Of a DNA stretch of 64,000 nt, positions 1 to 9,372 are shown in pieces. A program made the position numbers and the translations under genes. The notes under the pieces were generated by a model, which saw only the letters and a list, made by a program, of their open reading frames with translations, was not told the origin of the DNA and made no database searches. The stretch's first letter is position 1; the number at the start of each line of letters is the position of its first letter. Origin of the DNA: Pseudaminobacter soli (ex Li et al. 2025). GTDB taxonomy: Bacteria; Pseudomonadota; Alphaproteobacteria; Rhizobiales; Rhizobiaceae. The stretch lies in contig NZ_JARXVF010000003.1 in assembly GCF_029892515.1 (NCBI RefSeq), forward strand, positions 611,507-675,506, given 5' to 3'.

Positions 1-32
1 CGATTTTGCTTTGTGGGCGATAGCTTGAATTC

Positions 33-1148
33 TCAGGCCGCAAGTACCGCCTTCGGCTCCGCCATCTCGTAGCCGAGCGCTTCGGCAACCGCGCGGTTGG
101 TGATCCGGCCCTTGTGCACATTGAGGCCGTTGCGCAGATGCGGCTCATCGATCAGCGCCTTCAGGCCCCGGTCAGCCAGCAACAGGCCGTAGTGCAGCGT
201 TGCGTTGTTCAGCGCATGCGCCGAGGTGACCGGCACTGCACCCGGCATATTGGCCACGCAATAGTGGATGATGCCGTCGACCTCATAGGTCGGGTTTGCG
301 TGGGTGGTCGGATGCGAGGTCTCGAAGCAGCCGCCCTGGTCGATTGCCACGTCGACCAGAACCGAACCCTTCTTCATGCCCGACAGCATTTCGCGCGAGA
401 CCAGCTTGGGCGCGGCAGCGCCCGGGATGAGCACGGCGCCGACTACGACATCGGCCGAAAAACACTCTTCTTCGAGCGCTTCGACGGTCGAGTAGCGGGT
501 ACGCACGCGGCCGTTGAAGATGTCATCGAGCTGACGCAGGCGCGGAATGGAGCGGTCGAGGATGGTGACTTCCGCACCGATGCCGACCGCCATCTTGGCC
601 GCGTTGAGGCCGACGACCCCGCCGCCGATGACGGCAACCTTGCCGGCCGGCACGCCGGGGACGCCGCCAAGCAGCACGCCGCGTCCGCCATTGGCCTTCT
701 GCAGCGCGGTCGCGCCAGCCTGGATGGCCAGGCGGCCGGCGACTTCCGACATCGGCGCCAGCAACGGCAGGCCGCCGCGATCGTCGGTCACCGTTTCGTA
801 AGCCACGGCGGTGACGCCGGAGGCCAGCAAGCCCTTGGTCTGTTCCGGATCCGGCGCCAGATGCAGATAGGTGTAGAGAATCTGGCCTTCGCGCAGCTGC
901 ACCCATTCGTTGGGTTGCGGCTCCTTCACCTTGACGATCATGTCGGACCGGGCGAAGACCTCCTCGGCCGTCTTGGCGATGGTTGCGCCGGCAATGCGAT
1001 AGGCGTTGTCGTCGGCGCCGATACCGGCGCCGGCACCCGTCTCGACCAGAACTTCGTGGCCGTGGGCGGCATATTCGCGTACTGCGCCTGGGGTCAGGCC
1101 GACGCGGTATTCATGGTTCTTGATTTCCTTGGGGCATCCGACGCGCAT
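33..1148 (-). CDS. ald: Alanine dehydrogenase
   Basis: NAD-dependent L-alanine dehydrogenase, a cytosolic enzyme that interconverts L-alanine with pyruvate, ammonia and NADH. The 371-residue length is typical of the family. The N-terminus [10 protein letters not shown] is characteristic. The expected catalytic lysine (K75 in KVKEP) and histidine (H96 in YLHL) are present, and the NAD-binding loop GGGVVG lies at residues 175-180. A GGAGGA ribosome binding site precedes the ATG. The gene diverges from an Lrp-type regulator about 150 bp away. This is the arrangement of an alanine-responsive regulator controlling ald, so alanine induction is the likely control (inference). Confidence 0.97.
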   Translation of the reverse strand: MRVGCPKEIKNHEYRVGLTPGAVREYAAHGHEVLVETGAGAGIGADDNAYRIAGATIAKTAEEVFARSDMIVKVKEPQPNEWVQLREGQILYTYLHLAPDPEQTKGLLASGVTAVAYETVTDDRGGLPLLAPMSEVAGRLAIQAGATALQKANGGRGVLLGGVPGVPAGKVAVIGGGVVGLNAAKMAVGIGAEVTILDRSIPRLRQLDDIFNGRVRTRYSTVEALEEECFSADVVVGAVLIPGAAAPKLVSREMLSGMKKGSVLVDVAIDQGGCFETSHPTTHANPTYEVDGIIHYCVANMPGAVPVTSAHALNNATLHYGLLLADRGLKALIDEPHLRNGLNVHKGRITNRAVAEALGYEMAEPKAVLAA

Positions 1149-1254
1149 TTGGGTCCTCCGCTGTTTTTTCCCTTTACGCTAGGGTAACGTCAATGAAATC
1201 ACAGAATCGGTCGTGCATCCTTGCGAAATGGGTTGCTGTGTGCCCTTAAAATAG

Positions 1255-1276
1255 GTACTTTTTGCACGAAAAGTAC
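1255..1276. promoter_or_regulatory. 22-bp perfect inverted repeat between ald and the Lrp-type regulator
   Basis: Arms GTACTTTT and AAAAGTAC are exact inverted copies separated by 6 nt. The repeat ends 24 bp before the ATG of the regulator gene and lies in the roughly 150-bp divergent spacer with ald. Lrp/AsnC proteins bind AT-rich dyads of this kind, so it is a candidate operator for autoregulation and ald control. Binding is inferred. Confidence 0.6.
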
Positions 1277-1300
1277 ATTTCTTCGCAGGAAAGACGAAAA

Positions 1301-1774
1301 ATGTCCCTGGACAGGATTGATATCGCTATTCTCGATGCTTTGCAGAAGGATGGACGCATTCCAAATGCCGCGTTGGCCGAGAAGGTCGGACTGTCACAAT
1401 CGGCATGCTCGCGTCGTCTGGACAATCTCGAAAAGAGCGGCGTCATCCGCGGCTACCATGCGCGACTGTCCAATACCGCACTGGGTCACCAGATGACGGC
1501 AATCGTGCATATTTCGCTGTCGGGACAGTTCGAGAAGACGCTGTCCGACTTCGAAGCGGCGATCAAGCGATGCCCCAACGTGTTGTCCTGCCACCTGATG
1601 TCGGGGGAATATGACTATATCCTGCGCATCGCCGCCAAGGACCTCGCCGATTACGAGCGCATCCACAAGGAATGGCTGTCGGCGATGCCGCATGTGACCA
1701 AGATCAACTCTTCCTTTGCGCTGCGCGAGATTATCGACCGCACGGCCTTGGGCATGAAGCCCGAGCTCGCTTGA
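1301..1774 (+). CDS. Lrp/AsnC family transcriptional regulator (probable ald regulator)
   Basis: A 157-residue DNA-binding regulator of the feast/famine (Lrp/AsnC) family. The winged helix-turn-helix spans about residues 4-52, with the recognition segment around LAEKVGLSQSACSRRL. The effector-binding RAM domain covers about residues 68-145. I chose the ATG at 1301 (MSLDRID) because homologues start there; an in-frame upstream ATG at 1262 overlaps the palindrome region. It diverges from ald and probably activates it in response to alanine, in the manner of AldR/BkdR-type regulators. The family is certain; the target is inferred from position. Confidence 0.93.
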   Translation: MSLDRIDIAILDALQKDGRIPNAALAEKVGLSQSACSRRLDNLEKSGVIRGYHARLSNTALGHQMTAIVHISLSGQFEKTLSDFEAAIKRCPNVLSCHLMSGEYDYILRIAAKDLADYERIHKEWLSAMPHVTKINSSFALREIIDRTALGMKPELA

Positions 1775-1986
1775 GCTGATCGCTCTCCGCCAGGTCCGGC
1801 AGGTGTTCGCAGGTTGCGCAACGCACTGCCTGACTTGATCTGTGCGGAACCGATCTCCTGACGCGCGCTGGCCGGCCTTCGTCATTCCCCTGTCATCGGC
1901 ACCTGCTGGACTTGCGAAAAATTCGGCGCGAAACTCCCGGTTTCGACGTCGATTTTTTGAACCCTATTCCGCAGGAGAGAAAACTC

Positions 1987-3966
<1,980 letters not shown>

Positions 3967-4030
3967 GTGGTACCGAGTTTTCACACCGCTCCGGCCCACC
4001 GGGGCGCGTTTGGAAAAGAGCATAAGAGAA

Positions 4031-4058
4031 GGGCGGCAGAATGATCTGCCGCCCTTTT
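4031..4058 (+). terminator. Rho-independent terminator after cpdB
   Basis: A perfect 10-bp stem GGGCGGCAGA / TCTGCCGCCC with a 4-nt ATGA loop, followed by TTTT, begins 64 bp after the cpdB stop codon. Confidence 0.9.
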
Positions 4059-4085
4059 CATCTGGGAGATGACAGAAAGGTAGCC

Positions 4086-4190
4086 TGGAGCGAGATGACT
4101 TCGCGTTAAATCGCTATCTCGCTCCAAACGTTTGTTCCTGAAGCATGATCTTGTCCGAAAAGTCGGCAATTTATCCGGATCATGCTTCAG
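4086..4190. repeat. Composite palindromic intergenic element (rhizobial type)
   Basis: Two inverted repeats lie side by side. The first has 11-bp arms TGGAGCGAGAT / ATCTCGCTCCA (4086-4096, 4116-4126). The second has 13-bp arms CTGAAGCATGATC / GATCATGCTTCAG (4138-4150, 4178-4190). The GCATGATC...GATCATGC hairpin resembles short palindromic elements dispersed between genes in rhizobia; I cannot count genomic copies here. Its right arm overlaps the TGA stop codon (4187-4189) of the next gene. Confidence 0.6.
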
Positions 4191-4693
4191 CGGCTGATTT
4201 GCACACTCTGCGGGTTCACGATGATCGAGGACGGTGCTGCGTCGCCACCGCGCATATTGCGCGTGGTGGTGGCGAAGCCGCCGAAGCCGACACCGCCGCC
4301 CATGCCAGCGCCGATGCCATAAGCGCCCATGCCATAGTACATGGGCGGCCCATAGGCGCCTATGCCATAGTACCGAGGCCCGGCGCCAAAGCCATAGTAA
4401 CGCGGCCCATGGCGAACGACCCTGCCAAAGCCATAGTATCGATGATACGGCGCATGGATGCCGTAGTGACCGACCCTGTGCACGACATGGGTTCGATGCG
4501 GCCCATAAGCGCGGATGCCATAGTACCGAGGCGCTGCGCCAAAGCCAGCGACGCCGCCATAGTTTACCGGCGGGCGTACTACATTTACGGGCGGTGCTGC
4601 ATCGCCGAAACGCGGGTTATATTCCTGAGCCATAGCCAGAGAGGCGCTCGACGCCACAAGAACTGCAGCGAGGGGGATGATGAGCTTTTTCAT
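4187..4693 (-). CDS. Secreted glycine/tyrosine-rich repeat protein
   Basis: A 168-residue exported protein of unknown function. An N-terminal signal peptide (MKKLIIPLAAVLVASSASLAMA) precedes the mature QEYNPRFGDAAPP. The middle (about residues 45-135) consists of degenerate Gly-Tyr repeats such as RYYGIGAYG, RYYGFGAG and MYYGMGAYG. The segment GDAAPxxxxV occurs near both ends: GDAAPPVNVV near the mature N-terminus and GDAAPSSIIVN near the C-terminus. The second matches the motif of the neighbouring 74-residue secreted protein, so the two look related. The Gly-Tyr content suggests a structural or surface role, but no function can be assigned. The stop codon lies inside a palindromic intergenic repeat. 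Confidence 0.75.
   Translation of the reverse strand: MKKLIIPLAAVLVASSASLAMAQEYNPRFGDAAPPVNVVRPPVNYGGVAGFGAAPRYYGIRAYGPHRTHVVHRVGHYGIHAPYHRYYGFGRVVRHGPRYYGFGAGPRYYGIGAYGPPMYYGMGAYGIGAGMGGGVGFGGFATTTRNMRGGDAAPSSIIVNPQSVQISR
4318..4562. repeat. Degenerate coding repeats, recurring CCATAGT word
   Basis: The word CCATAGT (Tyr-Tyr-Gly on the minus strand) recurs six times at irregular spacing, usually within a longer unit GCGCCTATGCCATAGTACCG. These repeats encode the RYYGxGAYG segments of the overlying gene and could vary in copy number between strains. Confidence 0.7.
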
Positions 4694-5078
4694 GGATATT
4701 CTCCGTTTTCTTAGTCGCTCGAAGTCGTGGCCTTAACCAGGCGTCGAGCCGACACAGAATTACGAAGATAAGTCTGGGAGATTTTTCCTATCTTCGTTCT
4801 CTAATAAGATAGGCTTTGTGCCATCCAGCCACAAATCAATCCGTCGCGACGCTCGGATCACAGAGCGTCACGTGTCCGTGTGTCCAAGGGGTCGAAGTGG
4901 AGCAGGCGGGTCGGGGAAGGGAGGAGACGGCCTGGGAGGAGTAGCCGTCTCCGCAAGCGCCAGGCATCCGAACGATGCACGCGAAGGGCGCTCTAGTGTC
5001 ATGATCTTACGGGATTTTCCGCATCAATGACCGGTTTTTTCATCCAGCGGGATTCCGGCTGGATCAAAGCCGCTGCGG
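4694..5078. other. Gene-free stretch with two hairpins
   Basis: No convincing reading frame. It contains an inverted repeat ACGAAGATA / TATCTTCGT (4762-4770, 4789-4797) in an AT-rich patch, which may mark the upstream region of the Gly-Tyr protein gene. Perfect 9-bp arms GGAGACGGC / GCCGTCTCC lie at 4923-4952. ATCCAGC / GCTGGAT (5042-5064) lies just beyond the stop codon of the 74-residue gene but lacks a U-tract in that direction. Confidence 0.5.
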
Positions 5079-5303
5079 TTAGTGATTGTTGCCGCGCTGC
5101 TCGATGATCTTCGCGCGTTCCTGCTGGTTGGTCGCACCGACCGGCGCGGTTACCGGAGCGCTCGAAGAGTAGTCCGCGTTGAGCGAACGGTTGACGACAA
5201 CGGACGCAGGAGCGGCGTCGCGCATCGTGTTCGGCTGCGCCTGGGCGAAAGCTGCCCCAGCAGTCATGACGACAGCGGTCAGGGCGATAATGGTCTTTTT
5301 CAT
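5079..5303 (-). CDS. Small secreted protein, DUF680-like
   Basis: A 74-residue protein with a clear signal peptide (MKKTIIALTAVVMTAGAAFA, cleavage before QAQPN). The mature part is short and polar and contains RDAAPASVVVN, matching GDAAPSSIIVN in the Gly-Tyr-rich protein encoded 385 bp downstream on the same strand. Length, signal and motif resemble DUF680, a family known mainly from Mesorhizobium; I make this link from memory of the family. Function unknown. An SD-like GGAG lies upstream of the ATG. Confidence 0.75.
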   Translation of the reverse strand: MKKTIIALTAVVMTAGAAFAQAQPNTMRDAAPASVVVNRSLNADYSSSAPVTAPVGATNQQERAKIIEQRGNNH

Positions 5304-5861
5304 TGTTAGTCTCCAATGTTATGCATGATTGCGAGCGCGCCGAGAGGTTAGGTGAAGTGCAGTCATGTAACTGCGCCTCACCTGCAAAATATGGGCGTGC
5401 TCATTATGAAACGTGCCCGGAGGAATACTTGGGGAGGACCCTCTCGGCTCTCACAACCAATGGTGCCCATATGGGGGAAGCCGGCGCGAAAATTAAGCCG
5501 GCTGAGCTTCAACACGGTGCGAGGCGACTCAGGGCAGCGATCACACGAATGTGTACGCCGTTTAACAAAGCCTTGTGGCGTACGGGCTGGCCTCGCTTGC
5601 GGCGCCAAAGACATGCCCAACCACATGCTCGAGGGGTGCGAAAATTCTTGCGAGACGGTCCTTGAAGGCGCGGATTTGTCCCTTGCGCGGCCACCGACCG
5701 GCCTCCCGGGCCTCGGTGGTCGGGCTTGTCGAGACGTATCGGGCGGACAATTCGATCTGATGCTACGTGACGCAGCCAACCTGGCCGCGTACCCGCTCGA
5801 TTTGCATTGACGCGCCCGCTGCGGCGACCCAAAAGACGCCTCGCAGATAAAGGAGGCGGCA
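5304..5861. other. Gene-free stretch
   Basis: Several open frames cross this 558-bp region on both strands, but none has a convincing start, ribosome binding site or recognisable protein, and they overlap one another. I see only short inverted repeats, such as AAGCCGGC / GCCGGCT around 5478-5503. It presumably holds the promoters of the flanking genes. Confidence 0.5.
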
Positions 5862-6155
5862 TTGATCCGGCACATCGTATTCTTCAGCACCAAGGAAGGG
5901 CAGGACGTGCAGGCCGTTCGTTCCGGTCTGCTCGCGCTCGGCACCATTCCGCATTCGAGCCACTTCGAGGTGACGGTCAACACAAAGGTTGATCCGCTCT
6001 GCGATGCGATCGATCTGGTCGTCTATGCCGAATTTGCCGATGCAGCAGCACTCGCGGCCTACAAGGCTCATCCGGTCTATGCCGAGACTACGCGCAAGGT
6101 CAGGCCGATGCGGGAGCTGCGCTTTTCGGCTGACGTGGTGGCCGAGGCGGGCTGA
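5862..6155 (+). CDS. Dabb (stress-responsive alpha/beta barrel) family protein, TTG start
   Basis: A 97-residue ferredoxin-like dimeric alpha/beta barrel protein. MIRHIVFFSTKEG at the N-terminus and VDPLCDAIDLVVYAEFAD followed by YKAHPVYAE in the middle are typical of the Dabb family (Pfam Dabb). Members are small homodimers, some binding hydrophobic or polyketide ligands and some stress-linked; the role here is not known. The TTG start is set by a perfect AGGAGG at 5851-5856, five nucleotides upstream. No ATG is available in frame near the domain start. Confidence 0.85.
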   Translation: MIRHIVFFSTKEGQDVQAVRSGLLALGTIPHSSHFEVTVNTKVDPLCDAIDLVVYAEFADAAALAAYKAHPVYAETTRKVRPMRELRFSADVVAEAG

Positions 6156-6167
6156 CGCCTGTGCCAA

Positions 6168-6231
6168 ATGCCATGCCAACCAGTTGGCATGGCATACTTT
6201 TCACGCCCAACACCTGTGCCAGTCTGTGGCA
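6168..6231. promoter_or_regulatory. Cluster of TGGCA palindromes upstream of a sigma-54 promoter
   Basis: A perfect 28-bp palindrome (arms ATGCCATGCCAAC / GTTGGCATGGCAT, 2-nt centre) lies at 6168-6195. A second dyad TGCCA-N5-TGGCA lies at 6217-6231. They sit about 115-180 bp upstream of the sigma-54 -24 element, the distance expected for enhancer-binding activator sites. The activator is unknown. Confidence 0.55.
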
Positions 6232-6346
6232 TCTGTCCCAAAACGATCCAGGCAGGTTGGCACGGCTGTGACCCGATACGGTGCGGGTCGGCGAAATCCC
6301 CGCGGCAAACCGCGCATTTTCGGCAATTGCGGCATCAAATTCGAAT

Positions 6347-6362
6347 TGGCACGGCGATTGCA
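6347..6362 (+). promoter_or_regulatory. Consensus sigma-54 (RpoN) -24/-12 promoter
   Basis: TGGCACG-GCGA-TTGCA matches the RpoN consensus TGGCACG-N4-TTGCW at every fixed position, and a T precedes it as in YTGGCACG. Ten bases separate the invariant GG and GC. Transcription would start near 6373 and run rightward. The next coding region is the ParB-domain gene roughly 200 bp downstream, so either that gene or an untranslated RNA is the target. Confidence 0.75.
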
Positions 6363-6567
6363 TTGTTAGGAGCGCAAGGCAGGGGTTCTTGAATCCAAGA
6401 CAGGGGGCTTTGCATGAGGCAGTTATGCTGCCTTCGGAGGGGAAGGGGTTCGGCCCGAGCGTGACATGAAGTCTGCCGGTCGAGCACCTTCCCCGACGAA
6501 GTTTTGGGCCCTGGCGCTGGGCAATGGACAACATCCCGCAATACGCTAATCATGCAACCGGGGCACG

Positions 6568-6837
6568 GTGCCCCTTGCAGGCCGGTCCATGCTCATTTCT
6601 CGGAAAATTCCGATCAACGAAATCTACGTGCCCGCCGCACGTCGCAAGACGCTCCATCCGGAGACTGTACGGCTGATCGCCGAGAGCATCGTCGAAAACG
6701 GCCAGCAAACGCCAATCCAGGTGCGGCACGACGGCAAGCGTTACGTGCTGATCGAAGGCCTGCACCGGCTCGAAGCCCTGAAATGGCTCGGCGAGACCAC
6801 CGTCGACGGATATCTGGTCCACGCCCGGCGACACTAA
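6568..6837 (+). CDS. Small stand-alone ParB N-terminal-domain protein
   Basis: An 89-residue protein consisting almost entirely of a ParB/Srx-type N-terminal domain: IPINEIYVP, then AESIVENGQQTPIQVR, then YVLIEGLHRLEALKWLG, which corresponds to the ParB box containing the G-x-H-R motif. No helix-turn-helix or dimerisation domain follows, so it is not a chromosome-partition ParB. The domain is now known to bind CTP or ATP in several families; the role here is unknown. The start is uncertain: GTG at 6568 or ATG at 6589 (MLISRKIP), neither with a strong ribosome binding site. A sigma-54 promoter lies about 200 bp upstream. Confidence 0.8.
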   Translation: MPLAGRSMLISRKIPINEIYVPAARRKTLHPETVRLIAESIVENGQQTPIQVRHDGKRYVLIEGLHRLEALKWLGETTVDGYLVHARRH

Positions 6838-6843
6838 GCTCCT

Positions 6844-7611
6844 TCAACCATGGCCGCCCCTGGCGGCTTCCTGCGTCAGCGTCGCGATGAAGCGTTTTGT
6901 GCGCTGGTGCTCGGGATTGGTGAAGACCTGCCGTGCCGGACCCTTTTCCACCACCACGCCACCATCGAGAAACACAACTTCCCTGGCGATGGTCGAGGCG
7001 AGGCGCAGGTCATGCGTCGCCATCACCATGGTCGTGCCTTCCTTGGCAAGCTCCGCCAGGACATCGACGACCTCCTGCGCCAGTTCCGGATCGAGCGCGG
7101 AGGTCGGCTCGTCGCACAACAGAACCTTGGGCGAGGGCGCGAGCGCGCGCGCAATGGCGACGCGCTGCTGCTGGCCGCCCGAAAGCGTTGCCGGCCATGC
7201 ATCGGCCTTGTGAGCCATGCCGACCTTTTCCAGAAGCGCCATCGCTCGCGCGCGCGCCTTGTCGGTCGGCCATTTGAGCACCGTGACCAGCCCTTCCATC
7301 ACGTTTTCGATCGCTGTCCGGTGCGGGAAGAGCTGAAAACTCTGGAAAACCATTCCGGTCTGGCGACGGATGCGCTGGATCGCATCGCGCGGCACGCGCT
7401 GGCCGGGATGAAAGACCAGCTGTTCATCGCCGAGCCGCAAGGTTCCCGAGGTCGGGATTTCAAGCAGGTTTATGCAGCGCAGCAGGGTGCTTTTGCCGCC
7501 GCCTGACGGCCCTACGAGGGCTGTGACGCTGCCTTCCTCGATCGATACCGTCACGCCTCTCAGCACGACCACGTCGCCGAAGCGCTTTTCGATGTTTTCC
7601 AGGCCGATCAT
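6844..7611 (-). CDS. Polar amino acid ABC transporter, ATP-binding protein
   Basis: The 255-residue ATPase of a polar amino acid (PAAT-type) importer. Walker A GPSGGGKST is at residues 34-42, the signature LSGGQQQ at 143-149 and Walker B VLLCDEP at about 163-169, followed by TSALDPE. It is the last gene of a minus-strand set: binding protein, permease, ATPase. Its ATG overlaps the permease stop by 4 nt, indicating translational coupling. The substrate is set by the binding protein, which most resembles cystine/polar amino acid receptors. Confidence 0.93.
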   Translation of the reverse strand: MIGLENIEKRFGDVVVLRGVTVSIEEGSVTALVGPSGGGKSTLLRCINLLEIPTSGTLRLGDEQLVFHPGQRVPRDAIQRIRRQTGMVFQSFQLFPHRTAIENVMEGLVTVLKWPTDKARARAMALLEKVGMAHKADAWPATLSGGQQQRVAIARALAPSPKVLLCDEPTSALDPELAQEVVDVLAELAKEGTTMVMATHDLRLASTIAREVVFLDGGVVVEKGPARQVFTNPEHQRTKRFIATLTQEAARGGHG

Positions 7612-8288
7612 GCGCGCGCCTCGATAAAGCCGCCATAGCGCCCGAGGCGGCGCTCAAGCCTGACCTGCAGGGCCGACAGGATGGAACTCAGGCCCAGATA
7701 GATTATCGCCGCCTGGATATAGAGGATCAGCGGTTCGTAGGTGGTGGCAACGATGCGCTGCGCCGCCTGAAAAAGCTCCGGCACGGTGATCGCGGCGGCA
7801 AGCGAAGTGTCCTTGACCAGCGAGATGAAGGTGTTGGATAGCGGCGGCACGGCCACGCGCGCGGCCTGCGGCAGGATCGTGCGGCGCATGGCCTGCGACC
7901 AGCTCATGCCGATGGAGTAGGCTGCCTCCCACTGGCCCTTGGGCACGGAGCCGATCGCCGCGCGGACAATCTCCGAGCTGTAGGCGCCGACATTCAACGT
8001 GAAGCCGATGAGCGCGGCAGGAAATGCGTCGAGCACGATGCCGACATTCGGCAGGCCGTAGAAAATCAGGAACAGCTGCACCAGAAGCGGCGTGCCGCGA
8101 ATGATCCAGACATAGAAGCGCGCGATGGCAGCCAGCGGCGCGGGGCCGAACAGCCTGACAAGCGCGGTGATCAACCCGACAGTCAGGCCGAACACGAAGG
8201 AAAGCAGCGTGAGCGGGGCTGTAAACGCCACGGCCGCCCATAAGAGCGGGCCGAATGAATCCAGCATCAACTGAAGCCAGTGCGGCAA
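7608..8288 (-). CDS. Polar amino acid ABC transporter, permease
   Basis: A 226-residue inner-membrane permease of the His/Glu/Gln/Arg/opine family. Hydrophobic segments alternate along its length. The cytoplasmic EAA loop is visible as RRTILPQAARVAVPPLSN around residues 133-150, the contact site for the ATPase. Usually one such permease forms a homodimer when encoded alone, as here. It lies between the binding-protein gene (about 116 bp upstream, separated by a hairpin) and the ATPase gene (4-nt overlap). Confidence 0.93.
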   Translation of the reverse strand: MPHWLQLMLDSFGPLLWAAVAFTAPLTLLSFVFGLTVGLITALVRLFGPAPLAAIARFYVWIIRGTPLLVQLFLIFYGLPNVGIVLDAFPAALIGFTLNVGAYSSEIVRAAIGSVPKGQWEAAYSIGMSWSQAMRRTILPQAARVAVPPLSNTFISLVKDTSLAAAITVPELFQAAQRIVATTYEPLILYIQAAIIYLGLSSILSALQVRLERRLGRYGGFIEARA

Positions 8289-8353
8289 GGAAGTGTCCTC
8301 CGGTTGTCCGGAAAGTTTGCAGGTTTTGGCGTAAAGATCATGTGCAAAATTAA

Positions 8354-8386
8354 GGGGCTGACCGATCCTGACGATCGATCAGCCCC
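8354..8386 (-). terminator. Intercistronic hairpin between binding-protein and permease genes
   Basis: Arms GGGGCTGA / TCAGCCCC enclose a further GATC / GATC pairing. On the transcribed minus strand the stem is followed by TTAATTTT. It lies just after the binding-protein stop codon. Such hairpins commonly stabilise the binding-protein mRNA or attenuate transcription, giving excess receptor over the membrane subunits (inference). Confidence 0.65.
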
Positions 8387-8404
8387 GTTTGCGCGGCAGG
8401 CGAC

Positions 8405-9178
8405 TTATTTCGAGACGTCCTGCCCGAAATATTTGTCCGCAATCTTCTGATAGGTGCCGTCAGCCTGGATTTCTTTCAGTGCTGCATTGATGGCGGCGAG
8501 CAGTTCGGGTTCACCCTTGCGGATGATGATGCCCGAATAGTCGGCCTTGTCCTCGGTGGCGGCGATTTTCACATTGGCATCGGGCTTGTGCTTCTTGAAA
8601 TCGAGGAAGGACAGGCTGTCATTGATGGTGGCGTCCGCCCGGCCGTTGAGAACGAGCTGGATCGACTGGTCAAAGCCGTCCGTGCCGACCAGCTGCGCGC
8701 CGGAGGCCTCGGCCAGCTTGGCGAAGTTGCTGGTGAGCGACTGGGCCGACTTCTTGTCCTTGAGGTCGGCGAAGCTCTTGATGGCCTCATTGTCGCCGCG
8801 CACGATCAGTGCGGCCTTCGAGGCGATGTAGGGCTCGGAGAAATCGTATTTCTTCTTGCGCTCTTCGGTGATGCCGACCTGGTTGATGACCGCGTCGTAG
8901 CGGTTGGCATCCAGGCCTGCGATCAGGCCGTCCCAGCGGCCTTCCAGGAACTGGGCCTTCACGCCGAGGCGTTTTGCAACCTCTTCGCCGATCTCGACAT
9001 CGAAGCCGACCAGCTTGCCCGAGGCATCATGATAGGTGAACGGCGCATAGGTTCCCTCGGTACCGATGCGGAAGGTGCCCGAAGATTTGATTTCATCAAG
9101 GTTTGAGCCCGCATGGCCGGGAGCAAGCGCCAGAAGCTGCAGCGCGCCGGCGACGAGCAACGTGTTCAACCATTTCAT
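8405..9178 (-). CDS. Amino acid ABC transporter substrate-binding protein (cystine-type)
   Basis: A 257-residue periplasmic receptor of SBP family 3. A signal peptide (MKWLNTLLVAGALQLLALAPGHA) precedes the mature chain. IKSSGTFRIGTEGTYAPF, GKLVGFDVEIGEEVAKRLG and the GITEERKKKYDFSEPY segment are hallmarks of amino acid receptors. The overall pattern, including WDGLIAGLDANRYDAV, is closest to FliY/TcyA-like cystine receptors, but the ligand is not proven. First gene of the transporter set; upstream on the same strand lies an FAD amino acid oxidase gene. Confidence 0.9.
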   Translation of the reverse strand: MKWLNTLLVAGALQLLALAPGHAGSNLDEIKSSGTFRIGTEGTYAPFTYHDASGKLVGFDVEIGEEVAKRLGVKAQFLEGRWDGLIAGLDANRYDAVINQVGITEERKKKYDFSEPYIASKAALIVRGDNEAIKSFADLKDKKSAQSLTSNFAKLAEASGAQLVGTDGFDQSIQLVLNGRADATINDSLSFLDFKKHKPDANVKIAATEDKADYSGIIIRKGEPELLAAINAALKEIQADGTYQKIADKYFGQDVSK

Positions 9179-9372
9179 GTTGGTGCCATCCTGGGTTTGT
9201 CCGGCGCATCTGCCGAACGGTTGCGACTGGCCTCAAACTGTCAGAATGATCGCACGAAAGGAACGCGATTGGTTCTTGTGTATTTTGTCCTGTGAGAAAA
9301 TAATTCCCAAACTTCAGTTGTTATGCCGAGTTCATTCTAGGCAGGCTTGAGAATTCACAGGATCGCGCAAAG

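Noticed and set aside
5562..5750. 62-codon minus-strand frame starting TTG
   Set aside because: No ribosome binding site, no family resemblance, and overlaps several equally long frames.
6259..6274. Second possible sigma-54 promoter, TGGCACG followed by TGACC
   Set aside because: The -24 element matches, but the invariant GC of the -12 element is absent.
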